NCBI GenBank assembly: GCA_045587205.1
Contig: JAZNBV010000008.1
Span: 1-33,394 of the forward strand
Length of the DNA: 33,394 nucleotides
Origin: SIG78 sp045587205
GTDB lineage: Bacteria > Verrucomicrobiota > Lentisphaeria > Victivallales > Victivallaceae
Direction: 5' to 3'
The translations under genes and the position numbers were made by a program. The number at the start of each line of letters is the position of its first letter. Position 1 is the first letter of the stretch. Under the pieces are notes generated by a model. That model saw nothing but the letters and a program-made list of their open reading frames with translations. It was not told the DNA's origin and made no database searches. Positions 16,047 to 23,864 of this stretch are shown here, one piece after another.

Positions 16047-17408
16047 ATGAGTACCGAAGCATTTTTGATTATTTTTATGACATTCTGGGCGATCATTGCC
16101 CTTATTCCGCTTTTTTTCCGCCAATTCAAGGTACCCGGAGTGATCGTTTTGCTGGTTATCGGTATGATAATCGGCCCCAACGGATTGGGGCTGCTCAACT
16201 TTCTGGCAAACCACCTGAACTTTCTGGGAGTTGACCCGGAAGTTATCCGTACCCATTCATTGACAATGGTCAATTCGCTCGGCTCGCTGGGGTTGGTCTT
16301 TCTGATGACATTAGCAGGTTTGGAGGCAGACTTCAAACTCATAAAAACAGTCCGCAAACCGACCATCTGGTTGAGCGTACTGACCTTTCTGATGCCGGCA
16401 GTGGCGGGTTTTCTTGTGTACTTTAATTTTGTACCTGATGATCTGCCGGGGCAGCTGCTGTACGCCAGTTTGTTTGCCTCCCACTCGGTGGGGATTGTTT
16501 TTCCGGTCATCCGCGAACTCAAACTTTCCAAAACCCGTTTTGGTGCGGCAGTACTTATTTCCACAGTTATAACTGACATCGGCAGTATCATACTGCTGGC
16601 AGTAAGTGTACAGCTCAAGCGTCAATCGAGTTTCAACGGCGCCAATGCCATAAAAAGCCTTTCGCTCTTTGACTATATCGATCCGTCGTTTTTCGGGCAT
16701 TGGTTCGTACCGGTGTTTCTGATTATTGCCCTACTTTATATGGGTATTTCCTGCTACGGGGTAAACCGCATCGGCGGGAAAATGATCAGGTCGCTCGGTC
16801 ACGACGAAGATACTCTGGTAACCGTATTCCTTTTTATGATAATGCTGACCGTGCTGCTGGGCGAATTTCTGGGAATCAACCTGGTGGTTGGCGCATTCAT
16901 TGCGGGTCTCGGGTTATCCAAAATCATCAAAAGTGTCGGTGCCGGCGGCGCGCTTTTTGCCAAACTTGAAGGCATCGGCTACGGCTTGTTGATACCGTTT
17001 CTGTTTATTTCCATAGGTATGAAAACCGACTTTACATTGCTCTTCAAATCGATGAATAATCTCACTATCATTGTCTGGACAATCATCGGTCTGGTCGGCA
17101 GCAAAGTACTTTCCGGTTTTCTGGCAATGCGTTTTTCAGGCTACGATTCCGGCAAATGTCTCTGCGCCGGTTTGATGACCGTTCCGCAGCTTTCGGCAAC
17201 GCTGGCGGCAGCTGCAATAGGTAAAGATCTGGGGATGCTTTCGGATGACTTTTTCAATGCAGTTATTGTTCTTTCCATAGTCACGACTCTGCCGATCCCC
17301 AATCTGGTACGTTTTGTCATAGAAAAACTTAAACTCGATTTCAACGCCGGCGCAGTCGAACCGTATAAAGTACCTGAATCTCCGGATCAGGATGAATTGC
17401 TGTGGTAA
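16047..17408 (+). CDS. CPA2-type cation/proton antiporter
   Basis: This 453-residue integral membrane protein has about 12 hydrophobic segments and fits the monovalent cation:proton antiporter-2 family (KefB/Na+/H+ exchanger fold). The N-terminal half shows the family pattern VPGVIVLLVIGMIIGPNG (about 29-46) and GLVFLMTLAGLEADF. LISTVITDIGSIILL near 170 holds the conserved Asp of the ion-binding helix. VVGAFIAGLGLS (about 280-291) and LIPFLFISIGMKTDF follow. The short hydrophilic tail has no TrkA-N/RCK nucleotide-binding domain, unlike KefB/KefC, so gating by glutathione or NAD is unlikely. Whether it moves Na+ or K+ cannot be told. The M55 peptidase gene follows after 15 bp. Confidence 0.88.
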   Translation: MSTEAFLIIFMTFWAIIALIPLFFRQFKVPGVIVLLVIGMIIGPNGLGLLNFLANHLNFLGVDPEVIRTHSLTMVNSLGSLGLVFLMTLAGLEADFKLIKTVRKPTIWLSVLTFLMPAVAGFLVYFNFVPDDLPGQLLYASLFASHSVGIVFPVIRELKLSKTRFGAAVLISTVITDIGSIILLAVSVQLKRQSSFNGANAIKSLSLFDYIDPSFFGHWFVPVFLIIALLYMGISCYGVNRIGGKMIRSLGHDEDTLVTVFLFMIMLTVLLGEFLGINLVVGAFIAGLGLSKIIKSVGAGGALFAKLEGIGYGLLIPFLFISIGMKTDFTLLFKSMNNLTIIVWTIIGLVGSKVLSGFLAMRFSGYDSGKCLCAGLMTVPQLSATLAAAAIGKDLGMLSDDFFNAVIVLSIVTTLPIPNLVRFVIEKLKLDFNAGAVEPYKVPESPDQDELLW

Positions 17409-17423
17409 GGAACTGATTTTATT

Positions 17424-18302
17424 ATGCGCGTGCTTGTGATTACAGATTTGGAAGGCGTCAACGGAGTACTCAACTTCCGGGATTGGTGCGTGCCGGAAGG
17501 GCGGCGCAACGAAGCCGGATGCCGTTTTCTGACCGAAGAAGTCAACGCCGCAGTGGAAGGCTTTTTCCGCGGCGGCGCAAGCGAAGTGATAATTGCCGAT
17601 GGGCACGGTTCCGGCGGCTCCATACGCGGCGAAATGCTCGATTTGCGTGCAGCACTGATACGCGGGGGACAGGATTATCCGATCATATATGATTCCGTGG
17701 ACGCTCTGGCAATTTTGGGACAGCACGCAATGGCGGGCAGCGCCAATGCCCATCTGGCACATACCCAGACCGAAGAAGCGGTATATTTCAAACTCAATGA
17801 TGTGGAAGTCGGTGAATTCGGACAGCTGGCATACGCTTATGATGAAATAAATATTCCGACCATTCTGGCTGTAGGCGATAAAGCGCTGGCACAGGAAGCG
17901 CAGGAGTTTATACCCAATATCATTACCGTAGCGGTAAAAGAGGGATTCAATGCTCCGCAGGGTGCGGAATGCCCGGCTGCAAATCTCTTGGACAGGGAAA
18001 GTTCCGCACTGCATTATCCGCGTAAGCAGATACTTGAAAATATCGAAGCAGCAGCTATGCTTGCCGCACAGAAATATCTTGCAGATCCCGCAAATTTTGC
18101 CATCAGACCGCTGACCGCCCCCTACCGCGCCAGCGCTCAATACCGGGCAACATCTCCGGATAAAGTATCAAACGGTTTTCTGCCCCTGCCCGCGCGTTTG
18201 ACAGTTACGCGCGAACACTCCACTATTACAGCGGCAATCAAAGAATTTTACACTCAACTGGAATGGAGCCCGCTGGACGGAAAACAGATCACAGAACTGT
18301 AA
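17424..18302 (+). CDS. M55 family D-aminopeptidase (DppA-like)
   Basis: This 292-residue cytoplasmic metallopeptidase of family M55 resembles Bacillus subtilis DppA, a zinc D-aminopeptidase of D-Ala-D-Ala-type peptides. Metal ligands can be matched: D8 and E10 in TDLEGVNGV, H61 in DGHGSGG, H101 in GQHAMAG, and E131 in VGEFGQLAY. DppA is described with a cysteine nucleophile (Cys115); the matching stretch here (AHLAHTQTEE) has no cysteine. It lies between the antiporter gene and mraY (69 bp before it), consistent with recovery of D-alanine or of cell-wall peptides. No promoter is visible in the gap before mraY. Confidence 0.87.
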   Translation: MRVLVITDLEGVNGVLNFRDWCVPEGRRNEAGCRFLTEEVNAAVEGFFRGGASEVIIADGHGSGGSIRGEMLDLRAALIRGGQDYPIIYDSVDALAILGQHAMAGSANAHLAHTQTEEAVYFKLNDVEVGEFGQLAYAYDEINIPTILAVGDKALAQEAQEFIPNIITVAVKEGFNAPQGAECPAANLLDRESSALHYPRKQILENIEAAAMLAAQKYLADPANFAIRPLTAPYRASAQYRATSPDKVSNGFLPLPARLTVTREHSTITAAIKEFYTQLEWSPLDGKQITEL

Positions 18303-18371
18303 AAAAACGGCAAATGCTGTAACCGGATATATTTTTAACTTTTCAACTAATTTCAATATAAAGGCAATCGG

Positions 18372-19469
18372 ATGTTTTATTATCTTTCACTTTTGAGCAA
18401 CAACCCGGACTGGGGATTTATGCGGCTTTTCAACTATGTAAGTTTCCGTGCCGGCGGCGCGGGACTGCTGGCGTTCCTGATCGTGATACTATTGGGGCCC
18501 GCCACAGTGCGTATGCTGAAAAAATTCCGCGCCACCGCCCCCAGCCGTTACGGCGGCATTGCGGAAGTTGCGGAGTTTGTCAACGCACAGAAAGATAAAA
18601 CCCCCAGTATGGGCGGGGTGCTGATAATTTTCGGCATTGCCGTATCCTCAATACTGTGGATGAAACCGCTGGAACTCACCTGGATACTGGTGGGTTCCAC
18701 TGTGCTGCTGGGGCTGCTCGGTTTTGCCGACGACTTTGCCAAAGTAGCCTACCGGCGGCGCGACGGGATCCCCGGCAAAGTCAAACTGCTGGGACAGTTC
18801 CTGGTGGCACTTGCCGCAGTGGTGTGGCTTTATTACATACCCGAATTCACGCCCTATATGAAACAGCTTTATATGCCGTTTTTCAACGCTCCGGTGGCAA
18901 CGGGTGTGTGGGTATCGATTTTTGCCATTGCCGCAATTATGGGAGCAAGCAATGCAGTGAACCTTACCGACGGCAAAGACGGCCTTTCCACGGGGTGTAT
19001 GATCTTTGCAACCATTGCCTACGCAGTTATAGCGTATCTCTGCGGACACCGGGTCTTTGCAGAATATCTGCTCATACCATTTATCCCCGGCGCCAGCGAA
19101 GCGGTGGTTTTTGCCGCGGCGGTCATCGGTGCGTGCATCGGCTTTCTGTGGCACAACTGCCACCCGGCAACGATGTTTATGGGTGATACCGGCAGTCTGG
19201 CTCTGGGCGGGATCATCGGGCTGCTGTCAGTGATCGTGCGGCAGGAATTTCTGCTCTTTTTAGTCGGCGGGGTATTCGTTATGGAAATCGTGTCGGTTAT
19301 GATCCAGGTGCCGGTCTTCCGGCTCACCGGCAAGCGGGTGTTTTTGTGTACGCCCATACACCACCACTTTGAAAAACTCGGCTGGACGGAAACGCAGATC
19401 GTGGTACGCTTCTGGATCCTTGCCGGAATCTTTGCATTAATGGCGCTCGGCACATTGAAACTGCGCTGA
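18372..19469 (+). CDS. mraY: Phospho-N-acetylmuramoyl-pentapeptide-transferase
   Basis: MraY transfers phospho-MurNAc-pentapeptide from UDP to undecaprenyl phosphate, making lipid I at the inner membrane. The protein has 365 residues and about 10 transmembrane helices. Family blocks are present: KTPSMGG near 77-83, GFADDFAKV with the paired Asp (about 117-125), NLTDGKDGLSTG (about 197-208), MGDTGSLALGG, and the closing HHHFEKLGW followed by a VVRFWILAG helix. A stretch of about 10 extra residues precedes KTPSMGG. It is away from the usual mur-ddl-fts cluster. The start is supported by AAAGG upstream and is followed by an early hydrophobic helix. It ends at a strong terminator. Confidence 0.95.
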   Translation: MFYYLSLLSNNPDWGFMRLFNYVSFRAGGAGLLAFLIVILLGPATVRMLKKFRATAPSRYGGIAEVAEFVNAQKDKTPSMGGVLIIFGIAVSSILWMKPLELTWILVGSTVLLGLLGFADDFAKVAYRRRDGIPGKVKLLGQFLVALAAVVWLYYIPEFTPYMKQLYMPFFNAPVATGVWVSIFAIAAIMGASNAVNLTDGKDGLSTGCMIFATIAYAVIAYLCGHRVFAEYLLIPFIPGASEAVVFAAAVIGACIGFLWHNCHPATMFMGDTGSLALGGIIGLLSVIVRQEFLLFLVGGVFVMEIVSVMIQVPVFRLTGKRVFLCTPIHHHFEKLGWTETQIVVRFWILAGIFALMALGTLKLR

Positions 19470-19493
19470 AAAACATAAATTTTTTGCAGCATC

Positions 19494-19532
19494 TCCGACG
19501 GAAATTTTACTGATTTCCGCCGGATTTTTTTT
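19494..19532 (+). terminator. Intrinsic terminator after mraY
   Basis: TCCGACGGAAAT (19494-19505) pairs with ATTTCCGCCGGA (19513-19524) apart from one central A/C mismatch, and is followed by T8 (19525-19532). Confidence 0.9.
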
Positions 19533-19624
19533 ATTGATTTATCAATAAAAACCCCGGTGGCGGCAAGCGGTGGAAAAAATGCAAAAAAAATGGCGTATTT
19601 TTATTCCGGAAAGAGCTTTTTTAT

Positions 19625-19653
19625 TTGAGAAAAAGCAGTTTTGGGTGTATATT
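19625..19653 (+). promoter_or_regulatory. gyrA promoter
   Basis: TTGAGA (19625-19630) and TATATT (19648-19653) are separated by exactly 17 bp. The start of transcription would be near 19660, leaving a leader of about 50 nt. The TTG of the -35 is also the first in-frame start-like codon of the gyrA frame, which explains an over-long gene call. Confidence 0.65.
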
Positions 19654-19711
19654 TCCAATGTATAAATTTATAGGTGAAAAGTCAACATTTTTAACATTCA
19701 ACGGTGGGTTT

Positions 19712-22387
19712 ATGAGTGAACTTGAAAATCACGATTTTCCAATAAACATTGAAGACATTATGCATACTGCGTATCTGCAGTATTCTTTGAGTGTCAACGT
19801 CGGCCGCGCCATTCCGGATGTGCGCGACGGGCTCAAGCCGGTGAACCGGCGAATTCTTTACGCAATGAAAAAACTCGGTCTGACCAAGTCGCACAGTTAT
19901 ACCAAAAGCGCCAAGGTGGTCGGTGAAGTTATCGGTAACTACCACCCGCACGGCGACAGTTCAGTGTACGATGCAATGGTGCGCCTTGCCCAGCCATTTT
20001 CGCTGCGCGCAACTATGGTGGACGGTCACGGGAACTTCGGGAGTATCGACGGCGACCCGGCGGCTGCCTACCGTTATACCGAGTGCCGCCTGGAACGCCT
20101 TGCAGAAGAGATGCTCGTGGATCTGGAAAAAGATACCGTTGATATGATGCCGACCTTTGACGAGTCGGGTATGGAGCCTTCGGTTCTGCCGGCGCGTTTC
20201 CCGCAGCTGCTGGTCAACGGCACCACCGGTATCGGGGTGGGTATGGCTACAAGCATACCGACACACAACCTGGCTGAAGTTATCAATGCCACAGTGGCAC
20301 TGCTTGACAATCCGCAGGCTTCGGTGGAAGAACTTATGCGGCATCTGCCGGGGCCGGACTTCCCCACCGGAGCGATCATCCGCGGAATAAGCTCGATCCG
20401 TCAGTTCTATCTGACCGGCCGCGGCTCGATCAAGATGCGCGCCCGCGCCGAAGTTGTGGAGGATAACGGCAAGGAACAGATCGTTATTACCGAAATACCC
20501 TATGCAGTAAATAAAGCCACCCTCGTGGAATCCATTGCCAATCTGGTATTGGAAAAGCGCATCCAGGGTATTACCGGCATCCGCGATGAAACCAGTCTGG
20601 ATGCCGGGGTGCGGATCGTTATCGATGTCAAGCGCGGTGCGATGGGCAGCGTGATACTCAATCAGCTCTATGCACACACCCAGTTGGAAACCACCTTCCC
20701 CTGCACAATGCTGGTGGTGGATCACAACCGTCCGCGCGTAATGAATCTGGCACAGGTATTGCAGGCATATCTCGATCACCGTATGGAAGTGCTTATCCGC
20801 AAAACCAAATTCGATCTTGCCAAAGCGCAGGCTCGTGCTCACATCGTTGAAGGGTTCCTCAAGGCGCTGGATATTATCGACGAAGTAGTCAACACCATCC
20901 GCGAAAGCAAGACCAAAAATGATGCGGCAGAAGCACTGCAGAGCAAGTTCGGCTTTTCCGAACTGCAGGCGGCGGCGATCCTGGAAATGCGTCTGCATCA
21001 GCTGACCGGTCTGGCGCGTGAAGAACTCGATGCTGAATTTGCCGAACTCTGCAAGAACATACAGTATTACAACGATCTGCTGGCCAGCCGCGAAATGCGT
21101 CTGGGCGTGATCCGCGCCGATCTTATCGAAGTGCGCGATAAATACGCCGATCCGCGCCGTACTGAAATCACCACCGCTGACGGCGATCTCAATATTGCCG
21201 ACCTCATTGAACGCCACAGCTGCGTAATAACCGTTTCCAACACCGGTTACATCAAACGTGTGCCGGCGGCAACTTATCAGACCCAGCACCGCGGCGGCAA
21301 AGGCATTATTGCAATGAAGACCAAAGATGAAGATTATGTGGAACACCTCTTTAATGCCGACAGCCACGATTTGATTTTCTTCTTTACCGACCGCGGTTTT
21401 ATGCATTGGCTGAATGTGTACGAAATACCTGAAGCGTCGCGCAGTTCCAACGGCAAAGCCATCGTGAATATGATCAAGATCGAACCCGGCGAAAAGATCC
21501 GCACAATGCTGACCGTAAAGCCCGAAGAGCTGAACGAAGAAAGCAAGTTTATGCTTATGTGCACCCGCCGCGGTTTCATCAAAAAGATGCCGCTGACTCT
21601 CTTCAAGAATCTGCGCCGCGTAGGTTTGAGAGCATTGGTAATCGAAGAAGATGATGACCTGATCAGTGCCGCGATTTGCGAAAACGGCAACGAAGTGCTG
21701 CTTTCCACCGCCCACGGTATGGCGTGCCGCTTTACTTTGAGCGATGAAGAACTCCGACCGATGGGCAGAACCGCCCGCGGTGTGACGGGTATGCGTTTCA
21801 AGATCGAAGGCGATTATCTGGTGGCAATGACCGTTGTCCGCGAACAGCTGGATGATGACAGCGAAGTTGTGGAAGATGATGCTGAAATCGTTGAAAATGA
21901 AAGTGATGCCGATGACGGCGAAATCATTGCCAACAGCACGGCTCCGCAGGTGCTGGTGGTTTCTGACGGCGGTATGGGCAAACGCTCGCAGGTATCGACC
22001 TACCGCAAGACCCGCCGCGGCGCCAAAGGTGTGGTCAGCATCAAATTGCGCGAAGATGAATTGGTGGTCAACACCATTCAGATTCAGCCCGGCGATGAAC
22101 TTCTGATCACCACCGAACGCGGTCAGCTTACCCGCATACCGCTGGATGAGATCCGCACCGTCGGCCGCGCCTCCAAAGGGGTCAAGATTATGAATCTCAA
22201 CGAAGGCGACCGCATTACAGGCGCAGTTGCGCTGATCGAAGTCAAGGCTGATGAAAAGAGCGATTCCGAAGCAAGTGACGGAACAGTGACGGCTGCCGCA
22301 AATGCTGAAACAAGTTCAAATAATGCTGAAGTGACGGAACAATCCGCCGAAGTGACGGATGAAAATCCCACTACAACTGAAGCGTAA
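19712..22387 (+). CDS. gyrA: DNA gyrase subunit A
   Basis: GyrA carries the DNA-breaking tyrosine of gyrase, which adds negative supercoils with GyrB and ATP. The start at ATG 19712 gives 891 residues and puts the catalytic Tyr at 122 (RYTECRL) and the quinolone-contact Ser and Asp at 83 and 87, exactly the E. coli numbering. GGTGG precedes the ATG. The breakage-reunion domain runs to about residue 500. The C-terminal beta-pinwheel opens with a GyrA-box-like QHRGGKG, marking it as gyrase rather than topoisomerase IV. An acidic insert (about 713-746) interrupts the pinwheel blades and an acidic Ser/Thr/Glu tail ends the protein. Ser83 and Asp87 are the quinolone-susceptible type. gyrB is not in the window; folP follows 3 bp after the stop. 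Confidence 0.96.
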   Translation: MSELENHDFPINIEDIMHTAYLQYSLSVNVGRAIPDVRDGLKPVNRRILYAMKKLGLTKSHSYTKSAKVVGEVIGNYHPHGDSSVYDAMVRLAQPFSLRATMVDGHGNFGSIDGDPAAAYRYTECRLERLAEEMLVDLEKDTVDMMPTFDESGMEPSVLPARFPQLLVNGTTGIGVGMATSIPTHNLAEVINATVALLDNPQASVEELMRHLPGPDFPTGAIIRGISSIRQFYLTGRGSIKMRARAEVVEDNGKEQIVITEIPYAVNKATLVESIANLVLEKRIQGITGIRDETSLDAGVRIVIDVKRGAMGSVILNQLYAHTQLETTFPCTMLVVDHNRPRVMNLAQVLQAYLDHRMEVLIRKTKFDLAKAQARAHIVEGFLKALDIIDEVVNTIRESKTKNDAAEALQSKFGFSELQAAAILEMRLHQLTGLAREELDAEFAELCKNIQYYNDLLASREMRLGVIRADLIEVRDKYADPRRTEITTADGDLNIADLIERHSCVITVSNTGYIKRVPAATYQTQHRGGKGIIAMKTKDEDYVEHLFNADSHDLIFFFTDRGFMHWLNVYEIPEASRSSNGKAIVNMIKIEPGEKIRTMLTVKPEELNEESKFMLMCTRRGFIKKMPLTLFKNLRRVGLRALVIEEDDDLISAAICENGNEVLLSTAHGMACRFTLSDEELRPMGRTARGVTGMRFKIEGDYLVAMTVVREQLDDDSEVVEDDAEIVENESDADDGEIIANSTAPQVLVVSDGGMGKRSQVSTYRKTRRGAKGVVSIKLREDELVVNTIQIQPGDELLITTERGQLTRIPLDEIRTVGRASKGVKIMNLNEGDRITGAVALIEVKADEKSDSEASDGTVTAAANAETSSNNAEVTEQSAEVTDENPTTTEA

Positions 22388-22390
22388 AAT

Positions 22391-23254
22391 ATGGCAGAAG
22401 CGGCGGATTTTTCCTGGGCAGCGCTGTTGAATGCGCGCGAAGAAAAACGGCCGCTTATTGCCGGAATAGTAAATGCCACCCCGGACAGTTTTTCCGACGG
22501 CAAAGGTGCCGTGGAAAGCAGCGAAAGGGTGGCATTTGCGTTGCAGCTGCTCGATGAAGGTGCCGATATAATTGATCTGGGCGGAGAATCCACCCGCCCC
22601 GGAGCAAAAGAGGTCGATCCAGCTGAAGAGTGGAGCCGTATAGAGCCGGTTTTAAAGGGTATTCTTGACCGGCGTTCCGATGTTGTGATAAGTATTGATA
22701 CGCGCCACGCCGCCACCGCCGCCAAAGCATTGGAAAACGGCGCGCAGATCATCAACGATGTAAGCGGACTTGAATTTGATTCGACCCTGCCGAGGGTGAT
22801 CGCCGGATTCCAGGCAGGCGCGATCTTGACCCACTCCACGACAGTACCGGAATTTATGCAGACTCCGGGCAATTATCTTGATTATGACACGGTTGACACG
22901 GTTAAAAGTTCTTTGCAGAACATATTGAATAACGCGCTCAAATCCGGTATCCGCCGCGAAAAAATAATGCTGGATGCCGGGATCGGTTTCGGCAAAAGCC
23001 GCAGTGCCAATTACGCATTGCTGCGGCGTGCCGGTTGGCTGGAAAAGAGTTTTTCATTGCCGTTCTGTTGGGGCGTATCGCGGAAAAGTATGCTTAAGCA
23101 GGAACCGGATACGCTGGAAAAACGCATAGCAGGCTCACTGGCGATGGCAATAAAATTAGCAGAACAGGATGTGGCACTTTTGCGGGTCCACGATGCAGCG
23201 GCAACTCTGGCGGCGCTTTCGGCAGTGCGTGAACTGGAATCTTCCGGCGTATGA
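22391..23254 (+). CDS. folP: Dihydropteroate synthase
   Basis: FolP condenses 6-hydroxymethyl-dihydropterin pyrophosphate with p-aminobenzoate in folate synthesis and is the sulfonamide target. The protein has 287 residues and a TIM barrel. Signatures are GIVNATPDSFSDG (about 23-35), DLGGESTRPGA (about 60-70), a central IINDVSGLEF block, LDAGIGFGKS and the C-terminal GVSRKSML. It starts 3 bp after gyrA and its stop overlaps the yraN ATG (ATGA), so the three form one operon. Confidence 0.95.
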   Translation: MAEAADFSWAALLNAREEKRPLIAGIVNATPDSFSDGKGAVESSERVAFALQLLDEGADIIDLGGESTRPGAKEVDPAEEWSRIEPVLKGILDRRSDVVISIDTRHAATAAKALENGAQIINDVSGLEFDSTLPRVIAGFQAGAILTHSTTVPEFMQTPGNYLDYDTVDTVKSSLQNILNNALKSGIRREKIMLDAGIGFGKSRSANYALLRRAGWLEKSFSLPFCWGVSRKSMLKQEPDTLEKRIAGSLAMAIKLAEQDVALLRVHDAAATLAALSAVRELESSGV

Positions 23255-23670
23255 ATATATTAAAGGCGCGCTCACGCCATCTTGAAATCGGCGCCCGTGG
23301 CGAATCTCTGGCAGTAAAACTTCTGCGCAAGCGCAATTGTACAATTCTGGCACGCAATTGGCGCAACAGCAATGAGCACGATGGCGCCGGGGAATTGGAT
23401 ATAGTGGCTGTTGACGGCGAAACGGTCATTTTCGTGGAAGTAAAAACGCGCCGTAAACTGGATAATTACCTGCCGGGAGCCAATTTAAGCGACAGCCAGA
23501 AAAAGCGTATCCGGCGCGGTGCAGCCACCTACTGCCGACAACACAATATACCGCAGAAAATCGCCAAACGCTTTGATTATATTGAGGTCATTTATGACGG
23601 AAAACGCTTGCGCGATATAGCTCTGCACGAAAATTATATGCAATTTTACAATCCTGAATTCTTGACTTAA
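23251..23670 (+). CDS. yraN: YraN/UPF0102 family putative endonuclease
   Basis: This 139-residue protein of the UPF0102 family has a PD-(D/E)xK nuclease-like core: an early GARGESLAVKLLRKR (about 10-24), then GELDIVAVDGETVIFVEVKT (about 46-65), with Glu47, Asp49 and the EVK triad as candidate metal-binding residues. The length is slightly above the usual 115-125. The biochemical role is unproven; family members are thought to act on recombination intermediates. Its ATG overlaps the folP stop. The stop codon TAA (23668-23670) directly follows the -35 of the next operon's promoter. Confidence 0.88.
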   Translation: MNILKARSRHLEIGARGESLAVKLLRKRNCTILARNWRNSNEHDGAGELDIVAVDGETVIFVEVKTRRKLDNYLPGANLSDSQKKRIRRGAATYCRQHNIPQKIAKRFDYIEVIYDGKRLRDIALHENYMQFYNPEFLT

Positions 23671-23690
23671 CCACCGACGGGATGTATATT
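23662..23690 (+). promoter_or_regulatory. Promoter of the B12-controlled operon
   Basis: TTGACT (23662-23667) and TATATT (23685-23690) are separated by 17 bp, one of the best sigma-70 promoters in the window. It overlaps the end of yraN. Transcription would start near 23697, giving a leader of about 168 nt that contains the cobalamin riboswitch. Confidence 0.7.
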
Positions 23691-23699
23691 AAAATACAG

Positions 23700-23728
23700 A
23701 ACGCTTACGCCGGCAAGCCGGGAGCGTT
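23700..23728 (+). promoter_or_regulatory. 5' leader hairpin ahead of the riboswitch
   Basis: AACGCT (23700-23705) pairs with AGCGTT (23723-23728), enclosing CCGG-CAAG-CCGG (23710-23721). T-rich DNA follows. It lies just after the predicted transcription start, so it probably belongs to the leader. CCGGCA (23710-23715) could alternatively pair with TGCCGG (23821-23826) of the aptamer. Confidence 0.55.
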
Positions 23729-23740
23729 GAAATTTATTTT

Positions 23741-23854
23741 TATCCGGAGTACAGGTGAATTCCCGTGAGAATCGGGAACTGTCGCGCAACCGTGTGCTGT
23801 AAAACAGCGAGTCGGATCCCTGCCGGATACAATTGTGCGCGCAACACAAAAGGA
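23741..23854 (+). ncRNA. Cobalamin (vitamin B12) riboswitch
   Basis: The aptamer is closed by TATCCGG (23741-23747) / CCGGATA (23823-23829). The conserved hairpin TTCCCG-TGAGAAT-CGGGAA (23760-23778) carries the family GTGNNAAT-type loop. ACTGTCGCGCAAC (23778-23790) matches the conserved CTGNCNCGCAAC element. The B12-box-like AGTCGGATCCCTGCC spans 23810-23824. A following hairpin TTGTG-CGCGCAA-CACAA (23833-23849) has a loop CGCG that can kiss the CGCG of the L5-like loop (23783-23786), and it abuts the AAGGA ribosome site (23850-23854). This suits control of translation initiation by cobalamin. The aptamer is compact and lacks long peripheral stems, more like class II than the long AdoCbl form. 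Subclass and exact ligand (adenosyl-, methyl- or aquocobalamin) are not decided. Confidence 0.85.
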
Positions 23855-23864
23855 AAAATCCACA

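Noticed and set aside
19625..19711. GyrA starting at the upstream TTG
   Set aside because: That TTG is part of the -35 hexamer. Starting at 19712 puts Tyr122, Ser83 and Asp87 in exact E. coli register.
19961..21715. Long minus-strand open frame opposite gyrA
   Set aside because: Shadow of the gyrA coding sequence; composition and lack of motifs argue against a gene.
23700..23728. Terminator of gyrA-folP-yraN
   Set aside because: The hairpin lies downstream of the next promoter's -10, so it belongs at least equally to the B12 leader; the T tract is interrupted.
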